From Myxococcales bacterium (GTDB lineage: Bacteria; Myxococcota; Polyangia; Fen-1088), in the NCBI GenBank assembly GCA_003159055.1, contig PMLH01000466.1, positions 683-5,802 of the forward strand: 5,120 nucleotides of DNA, in the 5' to 3' direction. The translations under genes and the position numbers were made by a program. Of the stretch, positions 1-5,120 are shown one piece after another. Below the pieces are notes generated by a model that had not been told where the DNA came from, did not search any database, and saw nothing but the letters and a program-made list of their open reading frames with translations. Each line of letters begins with the position of its first letter. The first letter of the stretch is position 1.

Positions 1-489
1 GCTGTTCATGCCGTACTGCTCGCGATAGCCCTGCGACAGTACCAGCATCATCTTCTTAGCAACGCCGTACGGTGCGTTGGTTTCCTCCGGATAGCCGTTC
101 CACAAGTCTTCTTCGCGGAACGGCAGCGGTGCGAATTTCGGGTAGGCGCAGATTGTGCCGGTGGCGACCAGCTTTCCGACCTTGGCCAGGCGGCACTCTT
201 CGAAGATGTGCAGGCCCATCATCGCGTTCTCGAACATGAACCGCCCCGGGTTTTCCCGGTTGGCGCCTATTCCCCCCACACGCGCGGCGAGGTGGAAAAC
301 CAGGTCGGGCTTGGTGTCTGCCATCAATCGTCGACAGGCCTGGCGGTCGACCAGGTCATAGTCCCGGCTACGCGGGACGAATATTTGGCTGGCGCCCCGC
401 CTGCGCAGCTCTTCGACGAGGAAGCTGCCCAGGAACCCGGCGCCGCCGGTGACGACGATTCTCGCTCTTGAAAAGTCGATAGAGCTCAC
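1..489 (-). CDS. GDP-L-fucose synthase-like NAD(P)-dependent sugar epimerase/reductase (partial, N-terminal part)
   Basis: This is the first 163 codons of an extended short-chain dehydrogenase/reductase; the C-terminal half lies beyond the left edge. Residues 14-21 read TGGAGFLG, the Rossmann glycine-rich NAD(P) motif. FHLAARVGG (65-73) follows, as in GDP-L-fucose synthases (Fcl/WcaG), then [10 protein letters not shown] (110-119) and the catalytic YGVAK (Tyr141, Lys145). The stretch [12 protein letters not shown] is typical of this family. Members convert GDP-4-keto-6-deoxymannose to GDP-L-fucose in the cytoplasm, supplying surface polysaccharide synthesis. The spacing Thr112/Cys114/Tyr141/Lys145 matches Ser107/Cys109/Tyr136/Lys140 of the E. 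coli enzyme, so the catalytic Ser is replaced by Thr. The start is GTG at 489: an in-frame TAA lies only 9 bases upstream (499-501), and no other start precedes the Rossmann motif. The ribosome-binding site is weak. It may share a transcript with the lipoprotein gene 58 bp upstream. The family is clear, but the exact substrate is not proven and another GDP-sugar epimerase is possible. Confidence 0.9.
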   Translation of the reverse strand, partial: MSSIDFSRARIVVTGGAGFLGSFLVEELRRRGASQIFVPRSRDYDLVDRQACRRLMADTKPDLVFHLAARVGGIGANRENPGRFMFENAMMGLHIFEECRLAKVGKLVATGTICAYPKFAPLPFREEDLWNGYPEETNAPYGVAKKMMLVLSQGYREQYGMNS

Positions 490-547
490 CCGGCATTCTT
501 AGCGCGGCAGACGCATGCTTGGCCAGCTTCCTGTGCCTCCGGAGGAA

Positions 548-1738
548 CTACTTGGCCTCGGCCGACAGCGCGTCGCGCAGGGTTCGCCTGCCCAAACTGA
601 CTTCAGCGGCCAGAGCGGTCAGCTCGGCAAGGGTGTGCTGGGCATCCTTGGGGGCCATGGACGAGCCACCGGGTTTGATCGTCGCGCCGAACGTGGTCAC
701 CACGAAGATGCGAATCACCTCCGCGCGCTCGGCTGGGAACGCGACGCCGTACAGCTCGACCAGGTCGACGATGTCTTTCGGGGCATTCCCGCGCAAGACC
801 GCCGTCGCCCAGGCGCCGAGCAGCTTGGCCTGGAAGTTCCGGAATGTGCCGAGAATTGCCGCCGGGCTGATCCCGGGCGGCATGCGATTGGCCGCAAACG
901 GCGCGTAGAAAGCCTCGGGCGCGACTCGCGGCCCGACCGCGCGCGACTGGGCCAAGCGATACAGAATCGTCGCCGCTACGCCAGGCGATTCGAGCAGCTC
1001 CTTCGGCGAACGCAAGGCACTGTGGGAATCGTCGAGAATGAAGCGGTTTTCTCGAACGTCGGCGAACAGCGCGCGCTGCTCGCCGGTACCTTCGTCGAAC
1101 TGGATGACGCCGGCTGGTCCGGCGGTGGTTCGCCATTCCCTCGCCACCACCTCCATCGCCATTCGGTAGCCATCGACCAAGGGCTTGGGCGGAGGCGGCG
1201 CGGCGTCGAGCAGCCCGCCCGTCGCGACCAGCTGGGCCGCGTAGACGGCAAGATGCGCGGTTAGGCTCTGAAGCAGCGCCTTGTCGCGCGACGGATCGGC
1301 CGGAATTCCGATCCACGGCAAGGTCGGTCGGTTGTCGCTGCCAAACGTCCCTTCAATCGACAGCCCGCGCGCGTACGGCGTCTTGTCCACCCCGACCACC
1401 AGACAGACCGGCAGGCCACCGTTGGCGCGCCCGACATCTGAGAAGCGTTTCCCGTCGATGACGGCATCGCGCAGGAACTGCCCAGCCAAATACACCGTTC
1501 GCAGCATCTCGGATGCGAAACCGGTCTCAAACATCCCCGGCAAGGGCTGCACGGCTTGGTTCTTAAGATCGGCCTTGCGCACTTGCAGCGGCGTCCCCGC
1601 TTGGGCGCCCTCGCCACTTGGAAGGAAGAGCAGGTACGAGTCGGGCGGTGCGATGGGCTTGTTGGCGCTTGAGTGACAGCCCAAGGTGAAGGCCAAGGTG
1701 AGCGCTGCGAACGTGAAGCGAATGCGAGCCTCGAACAT
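548..1738 (-). CDS. predicted lipoprotein of unknown function (396 aa)
   Basis: I do not recognise a family. The N-terminus has a basic n-region (MFEARIR), a hydrophobic core (residues 8-20) and Cys21 followed by His-Ser, as in a type II lipoprotein signal. The lipobox is Thr-Leu-Gly-Cys, which is relaxed because -3 is Thr and -2 is Leu. The mature part is an alpha/beta mix without obvious membrane helices. It has a hydrophobic strand SYLLFLPSGE (34-43), a short Pro run (181-185) after a helix at about 155-172, and a helical C-terminal half. Only one other cysteine is present (Cys112), and I see no recognisable catalytic motif. Codons are strongly G/C-ending, which supports this frame over the long opposite-strand frames. 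The start at 1738 places the signal peptide exactly at the N-terminus, although no good Shine-Dalgarno precedes it. It is divergent from the large membrane protein gene and 58 bp upstream of the epimerase gene on its own strand. It is likely anchored in the inner or outer membrane facing the periplasm. Its function is unknown. Confidence 0.82.
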   Translation of the reverse strand: MFEARIRFTFAALTLAFTLGCHSSANKPIAPPDSYLLFLPSGEGAQAGTPLQVRKADLKNQAVQPLPGMFETGFASEMLRTVYLAGQFLRDAVIDGKRFSDVGRANGGLPVCLVVGVDKTPYARGLSIEGTFGSDNRPTLPWIGIPADPSRDKALLQSLTAHLAVYAAQLVATGGLLDAAPPPPKPLVDGYRMAMEVVAREWRTTAGPAGVIQFDEGTGEQRALFADVRENRFILDDSHSALRSPKELLESPGVAATILYRLAQSRAVGPRVAPEAFYAPFAANRMPPGISPAAILGTFRNFQAKLLGAWATAVLRGNAPKDIVDLVELYGVAFPAERAEVIRIFVVTTFGATIKPGGSSMAPKDAQHTLAELTALAAEVSLGRRTLRDALSAEAK

Positions 1739-1851
1739 GGCGGGACTGTACCATGATGAAGCACTTCAACTTATCTGGTAGAGATCTCACAATCTTGAGG
1801 TCTTTCCGCATTGGACCGCGGCGACGTCCTTCGCTTTCCCCGGCGCCTCGC
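1739..1851. promoter_or_regulatory. probable shared divergent control region
   Basis: This is the stretch between the lipoprotein start (1738, minus) and the preferred start of the large membrane protein (1852, plus). Positions 1753-1800 are about 40% G+C, clearly lower than the flanking genes. If read as codons they include TTA, AGA and ACA, which are unusual here. That is the composition expected of promoter DNA. An 8-bp palindrome, GAGATCTC, lies at 1781-1788. A weak plus-strand sigma-70-like pair is possible (TTCAAC 1765-1770, 17-bp spacer, CACAAT 1788-1793), with 3/6 and 4/6 consensus matches. No convincing minus-strand pair was found. The region itself is well motivated, but the individual boxes are speculative. 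Confidence 0.45.
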
Positions 1852-4752
1852 ATGGGCGCGCGGCTGGGACTTGCGGCGTGCCTCGGTGTCGCTTGGCTGG
1901 TCGGACTGCCGGCGCGAGCGGCGGCGCAAACCAGCGTCATTCCCGATCCGGTTGCCGGGGACGACGGTGAGGACCTCGCCGCCGCGGTTTCGCTGTTGGT
2001 TCGCTCGTCCCTCAAGAGTGGCCAGCGAACGATCGCGCCTCGCCGGCAGTTGGCGCTGGCCATCGAGGCAGTGACCGGGCGGATGCCTGGCAAGAGCCTG
2101 ACCGTGGCTCTGCCGCTGGCGCAAAAGGTGATCGAGCAGCTTGGCGCGGACAGCCTCGTCCTGTGGGAGCTTCAAGTCGGCCAGAAAGGCACGCAAGTTG
2201 GCGGCACACTGGTCGGCCCGAATGGCAAACGGTTGCTGAGAATCGCCGCCGCGGCAGCCACTGGCGACGTTGCCGATCTGGCTCGGCAGGTCGTCGGTCG
2301 GGTGGCACCCGCCCTCGGGGCCACGACGGGTGTCATACCGGATCTCGGCCTTGCCGATCTGCGCCCGTTTGTTCGCGCGCAAGCGGCGTTCGTCGCCCAA
2401 GACGGCGTCGCGGTCGCCCGCGCGCTCGACCTTGCGATGCCCAAGGTCGCCGCCAGATTCGTCGGGGCTGAGCAGATCCTGCGTGAAGTCGCCGATGACC
2501 CCGGCATGTCCGCGCTGCCGCGGGCGCAGGCCCTGTTGCTGCTCGGTGACTGGGACGCTGCCTTGGAACGCACGGATGCCGGGCTTGCGAGCGACGCAAA
2601 GAACATCCTCCTTCGCGCGGCCAAGGTGCGGGCGCTCGCCGCCCGGAAGGACTTCGCCGCAGCCGAGCGCGAAATTGCATCGCTGAAGAGCGCTCGCAAT
2701 CCGTCGGTGCTGGCCTGGGTCCAGGTTGCCTTGGCGGTCGAACGTGGCGATTCCCCCGAGAGGATGACCGAAGCCTTGGCGCCGCTGTTCGGTCGGCCCG
2801 CCATGGAATGGCGTCCGGTGTTGCCGGTCATCGCGGCCGCGCCAGCCGGCAGCTTCGGTGCGCGCGGCGAAGCCCTTGCGCTGGCAGCCGCAGAGAAGCT
2901 TGCGCTGCAAGAGCCCGGCCTCGCATCCACCCTCGCCGCCCGCGCCCTGGTCGGCGGCGCAAAAACGCAAACTGCCGCTCCTCTCATCAAGGTGCAGGAC
3001 CTCAGCGCTGAGCAGGTCAAGTCGGTCGGGGCTCGGCTCGCCGACGACGGCGGTGCTGCGGCGGCCGGGCTGAGTCAGCAGATCAGGGCCCGCGAAGAGG
3101 AAGCCAAGGAGATCGCGGCTGCTGCCGGTCCCGAGAAGCCAACCGGACCGCCCAGCGCATTGGCCAACAACCTCCGCACAGTGCTGCAGGGCTTCGAAGC
3201 TCTCTACGAACCGAAGCTGGCCACGATCCAGATCGCCCCCCTACCCGGCAGCGGCCAGCCGTTCTACTGGCCGTTCCTCATCAGAAAGCAGAAGCTCGGC
3301 GAAGGCTTGCTCGAAGCGCTCATGCGTTCGCCGTGGGAACTGCAGGCAACCGTGGCCAAGCTTCCGACCGACACTCTTCCGCCCGAGCGATTTACCGATG
3401 AAGGCATGGCGACGCTTGCGCACGACTGCGGTGCCAGCGCGGTGCTCTTCTACCGCGTCCGCCCGGCTGGGCTAGCGCCGTGGGTGACGCTGGAATTCTA
3501 CCTCTACGATTCGCCCCACCAGCGCATCGACAAGATCGAGACCTCCATGGTGGGACGGTCGACCGGCCTCATGGTGCTAAGCCCGCTCTGGGTCGCCCTC
3601 GGCGTTCTGGCCTGCCTGTGCCTGGTTGGCTGGGCCGTGCTGATTTCCTTGCGCGGGACCATCGTCGTGCGCGTGCAGTGGGATTCCGATGCCAAAGACG
3701 AGATGTTCTCCATTCTGATTTCGCGTCGTTCGCAGACCCCGGGCATCGTGAACGTCACCGCCTACCGGAAGAAGATGGAATGGATTGGGAGACGCAAGCG
3801 GCGCTTCGAGGCGTGGAACATCGACCAGAATACGACCTTTCGCGGGATTCCGCGCGGCAAGTGGCACGTTCACCTGTACGGCGTCTACACACGGGGCCGG
3901 CAAACCCTGCTCCTCAAGGAGCCTGCGCAGGTGGTCGAGGTGCAAGCGCGGAAGACGGTTTTTGTCGCGCATGTGCTGGAAGCGGCCGAGGCCGAATTCA
4001 AGATGGTCGTGGTGGACGACCACGGTCCGGTCGAGGGGGCGCGGGTCTGGCTCGACGACCAGCGTGCCAAGGCCGCGGCGGCGGCGAAAGACGGCGCCGT
4101 GACGCTGAAGGTACCCAAAGGCTACCACGTGATTCACGTATCGGCGCGCGGCATGGAAGTCGAGCGGCCGTACCACGTGGTCAAAGCCAAGGTCCACGAG
4201 ATGACCATCAACCTGGTCTGGGAAAAGCGGCAAGAGTACGTCTCGCGCGCCCTCGAACGACAGGTCGACGACGCCGCACCGTACTTGACCAAGTCCGCTC
4301 GCAAGCCATCGTTGCCCACCTCCATTCCGCTGTCGGCAACGCGCAAGCGCCCCGACGCGGCGCCAGACGCTACCCATCGCCCGGACCAGAGGGCCCCGGC
4401 CGCCAGCGGCATTGAGATTCGACTGGACGACACCCCCGCCGTGGATCCGTCCTCCAATCCGGCCGCGCCTTCCGCCGCGGCTGCGCAGCGACCGGCACCA
4501 ACCTTGAGCCTCAAGCCGCTCGCGCCCGAGCTGTCCACAAACGCCACTCGGCCGACGAACTTGCCGCCGGAGTCAGAACCAGGCCAGACCAAGCCGCAAT
4601 CGCCGGAGATCCCCGAAACCATCGACCTGAACATGGTCCCCGTGGCGGAGCCGCCGATCGCGCTGGCGCCGGCCGATCCGGTCGGCGCCGAAACCGCCAA
4701 GCGCAGCGTCTCCCCCGCCCCGGCCGACCCAGGACCGCGTCGACTGCGCTAG
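1852..4752 (+). CDS. large single-pass membrane protein: duplicated TolB-N/LpoB-like modules, TPR-like region, PEGA-like C-terminal modules
   Basis: Residues are numbered from ATG 1852 (966 aa). Residues 1-25 form a signal peptide (Arg4, hydrophobic core 5-19, AxA-type end at Ala25). Residues about 30-150 are an alpha/beta module with GADSLVLWEL (98-107) followed by a strand-turn-strand (GGTLVGPNGKR). This resembles the LGAD..V.G strand pattern of TolB-N/LpoB-type domains. Residues about 155-400 are helical, with TPR-like helix pairs at about 218-285. A short charged helix lies at 408-422. Residues about 457-570 look like a second copy of the first module (GASAVLFYRV at 527-536). A transmembrane helix spans about 578-599. 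Two beta-rich modules follow, about 601-712 and 715-792, with GIPRGKWHVHL and a VEGARVWLDD...VPKGYHVIHV pattern like PEGA or carboxypeptidase-regulatory domains. The tail from about 800 is Pro/Ala-rich and probably disordered. The frame stays open upstream to ATG 1753 (999 aa). I prefer 1852 because the signal peptide begins there and codons 1753-1851 have poor third-position G/C bias. No known family is recognised over the full length. Domain names rest on pattern resemblance only. An envelope role is inferred. Confidence 0.85.
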   Translation: MGARLGLAACLGVAWLVGLPARAAAQTSVIPDPVAGDDGEDLAAAVSLLVRSSLKSGQRTIAPRRQLALAIEAVTGRMPGKSLTVALPLAQKVIEQLGADSLVLWELQVGQKGTQVGGTLVGPNGKRLLRIAAAAATGDVADLARQVVGRVAPALGATTGVIPDLGLADLRPFVRAQAAFVAQDGVAVARALDLAMPKVAARFVGAEQILREVADDPGMSALPRAQALLLLGDWDAALERTDAGLASDAKNILLRAAKVRALAARKDFAAAEREIASLKSARNPSVLAWVQVALAVERGDSPERMTEALAPLFGRPAMEWRPVLPVIAAAPAGSFGARGEALALAAAEKLALQEPGLASTLAARALVGGAKTQTAAPLIKVQDLSAEQVKSVGARLADDGGAAAAGLSQQIRAREEEAKEIAAAAGPEKPTGPPSALANNLRTVLQGFEALYEPKLATIQIAPLPGSGQPFYWPFLIRKQKLGEGLLEALMRSPWELQATVAKLPTDTLPPERFTDEGMATLAHDCGASAVLFYRVRPAGLAPWVTLEFYLYDSPHQRIDKIETSMVGRSTGLMVLSPLWVALGVLACLCLVGWAVLISLRGTIVVRVQWDSDAKDEMFSILISRRSQTPGIVNVTAYRKKMEWIGRRKRRFEAWNIDQNTTFRGIPRGKWHVHLYGVYTRGRQTLLLKEPAQVVEVQARKTVFVAHVLEAAEAEFKMVVVDDHGPVEGARVWLDDQRAKAAAAAKDGAVTLKVPKGYHVIHVSARGMEVERPYHVVKAKVHEMTINLVWEKRQEYVSRALERQVDDAAPYLTKSARKPSLPTSIPLSATRKRPDAAPDATHRPDQRAPAASGIEIRLDDTPAVDPSSNPAAPSAAAAQRPAPTLSLKPLAPELSTNATRPTNLPPESEPGQTKPQSPEIPETIDLNMVPVAEPPIALAPADPVGAETAKRSVSPAPADPGPRRLR

Positions 4753-4799
4753 CCACGGCGTTACCTGGGCGATTCGGTTGGCGGCCGTTTCCACAGCCC

Positions 4800-4831
4800 T
4801 TGACTTAGGCTTAGGCCGCGCGGCATACATT
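4800..4831 (+). promoter_or_regulatory. probable promoter of tRNA-Arg
   Basis: TTGACT at 4800-4805 matches the -35 consensus at 5 of 6 positions and lies about 45 bases before the tRNA. The -10 is less clear: CATACA (4824-4829) gives an 18-bp spacer, and TACATT (4826-4831) gives 20 bp. Either would start transcription a few bases before the mature tRNA 5' end at 4846, which is usual for a single tRNA gene. The spacer contains a perfect tandem repeat, CTTAGG CTTAGG (4804-4815), overlapping the end of the -35 box. No terminator for the upstream gene is evident between 4753 and 4800. Confidence 0.45.
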
Positions 4832-4845
4832 CCTCTCCCATCAGC

Positions 4846-4922
4846 GGCCCCGTAGCTCAGTTGGATAGAGCATCGGTTTCCTAAACCGCAGGTCGGCTGT
4901 TCGAATCAGCCCGGGGTCACCA
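4846..4922 (+). tRNA. tRNA-Arg, anticodon CCT (reads AGG)
   Basis: A full cloverleaf can be drawn over 77 bases. The acceptor stem is GGCCCCG (4846-4852) paired with CGGGGTC (4912-4918), including one G-T pair. The D stem is GCTC/GAGC with the AGTTGGATA loop. The anticodon loop TTCCTAA (4878-4884) has CCT at 4880-4882. The T stem is GGCTG/CAGCC with loop TTCGAAT (4900-4906). The discriminator base is A4919, and CCA is encoded at 4920-4922. A4865 corresponds to A20 in the D loop, a known arginyl-tRNA synthetase identity element, and the middle anticodon base is C35, which supports Arg. The first pair of the anticodon stem (27-43, T4873 and C4889) is a mismatch; the other four pairs are normal. 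tRNA-Arg(CCT) is a low-abundance isoacceptor in most high-GC bacteria. Confidence 0.96.
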
Positions 4923-4992
4923 TAAGTTCTTCGCTGCATTCTGCGAACATTTCACCAGACAAAAAATAATTCCTGTGGCGAGAAAGAGGTCT

Positions 4993-5021
4993 TTGACTTC
5001 GCGCAGAATTGCGGCTATAAA
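4993..5021 (+). promoter_or_regulatory. near-consensus sigma-70 promoter
   Basis: TTGACT (4993-4998) and TATAAA (5016-5021) are separated by exactly 17 bp. Each hexamer matches the housekeeping consensus at 5 of 6 positions. The flanking DNA from 4923 is much more AT-rich than the genes to the left, as expected of intergenic DNA. The predicted transcription start is at about 5027-5029, at the outer edge of the inverted repeat at 5025-5055. It should drive rightward transcription out of the window. The tRNA ends 70 bp upstream, so this is probably an independent transcription unit. Confidence 0.7.
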
Positions 5022-5024
5022 AGT

Positions 5025-5055
5025 TGATGTCATGGAAACTCGTTCCATGGCATCA
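5025..5055 (+). repeat. 13-bp inverted repeat / hairpin at predicted transcript 5' end
   Basis: The left arm TGATGTCATGGAA (5025-5037) pairs with the right arm TTCCATGGCATCA (5043-5055) across the 5-base loop ACTCG. Twelve of 13 positions are Watson-Crick, and the remaining T5030/G5050 would be a G-U pair in RNA. It starts 3 bp after the -10 box TATAAA. It could be an operator that overlaps the start of transcription, or a 5'-end RNA hairpin. No T-run follows, so it does not look like an intrinsic terminator. The ATGs at 5032 and 5047 both lie in the stem. Confidence 0.75.
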
Positions 5056-5120
5056 CGGCTGCTCACTCGCACTTGGGCAGCGCACTTCACCATAGTTATC
5101 GCCAGGATGCTCGGGAAGGC
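5032..5120 (+). CDS. possible start of an unidentified gene (partial, leaves the window)
   Basis: This frame is open from ATG 5032 to the right edge (29 codons plus two bases), beginning METRSMASRLLTRTW. A second in-frame ATG at 5047 would give MASRLLTRTWAAHFTIVIARML, a basic then moderately hydrophobic N-terminus. GGAA at 5034-5037, nine bases before that ATG, is its only Shine-Dalgarno candidate. The frame lies directly behind the strong promoter, which is the main reason to list it. Third-position G/C is about two thirds, which is not decisive. From the predicted transcription start, the first ATG would have a leader of only a few bases. The transcript could instead be a long untranslated leader or a non-coding RNA, with the real gene starting beyond 5120. 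The product is not recognised. Confidence 0.3.
   Translation, partial: METRSMASRLLTRTWAAHFTIVIARMLGK

Noticed and set aside
499..516. Five-codon mini-frame (MRLPR) just upstream of the epimerase start on the minus strand
   Set aside because: It is too short to distinguish from chance. Its stop merely marks the upstream limit of the epimerase frame.
536..545. Palindrome CCTCCGGAGG at the end of the lipoprotein gene
   Set aside because: It has no loop and no following T-run on either strand, so it is not a terminator. It is too far from any start to act as a ribosome-binding site, and a 10-bp palindrome of G/C-rich sequence is easily found by chance.
515..1264. 249-codon plus-strand open frame opposite the lipoprotein gene
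   Set aside because: Its translation is rich in Arg, Gly and Gln with no domain pattern, while the minus-strand frame has proper codon bias and a lipoprotein signal. It is a high-GC shadow frame.
1771..2970. 399-codon minus-strand open frame opposite the large membrane protein
   Set aside because: It reads as low-complexity Arg/Gly/Gln-rich sequence with no signal, domain or ribosome-binding site. The plus frame has consistent G/C-ending codons and clear domains.
3480..4415. 311-codon plus-strand open frame in another phase
   Set aside because: It overlaps the membrane protein gene entirely and is Arg/Gly/Ala-rich without recognisable structure. The overlapped frame carries the membrane helix and beta modules.
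4930..4947. TTCGC/GCGAA inverted repeat just after the tRNA as a possible terminator
   Set aside because: The stem is only 5 bp with an 8-base loop and no T-run follows, so it does not support a terminator call.
4917..5120. Minus-strand frame open from the right edge to a TGA inside the tRNA 3' end (about 67 codons)
   Set aside because: It has no high-GC codon bias (it includes ATT ATT TTT TGT), it overlaps the tRNA and the strong opposite-facing promoter, and the peptide shows no recognisable features.

Overview
The window is high-GC DNA with strong G/C third-position bias in its genes. It probably comes from a Gram-negative, myxobacterium-like (deltaproteobacterial/Myxococcota) chromosome. 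That placement is an inference from composition, from a lipoprotein signal, and from a large multi-domain envelope protein with a Pro/Ala-rich tail. Nothing in the window fixes the taxonomy.

Layout from left to right. (1) Positions 1-489, minus strand: the N-terminal 163 codons of a GDP-L-fucose-synthase-like NAD(P)-dependent sugar epimerase/reductase, running off the left edge. (2) Positions 548-1738, minus strand: a 396-residue predicted lipoprotein of no recognised family, 58 bp upstream of the epimerase gene on the same strand and possibly co-transcribed with it. (3) Positions 1739-1851: a short, locally AT-rich divergent control region. An open frame runs through it from an ATG at 1753, but codon use and the position of the signal peptide favour a start at 1852. 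(4) Positions 1852-4752, plus strand: a 966-residue membrane protein with a signal peptide, two alpha/beta modules that look like copies of one fold on either side of a helical TPR-like region, one transmembrane helix, two beta-rich PEGA/carboxypeptidase-regulatory-like modules, and a disordered Pro-rich tail. (5) Positions 4753-4845: a short gap with a plausible tRNA promoter. (6) Positions 4846-4922: tRNA-Arg(CCT) with an encoded CCA end. (7) Positions 4923-5120: an AT-richer stretch with a near-consensus sigma-70 promoter, followed at once by a 13-bp hairpin. The hairpin contains both candidate start codons of a small frame that leaves the window.

How the genes may work together: the lipoprotein and the membrane protein are divergent with a shared upstream region, and both are predicted to face the periplasm. 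They are candidates for an envelope-associated pair of unknown function. The sugar-nucleotide enzyme beside them would fit a surface polysaccharide context. These links come from gene order only. The most distinctive items are the architecture of the 966-residue protein and the promoter-plus-hairpin at the right end.
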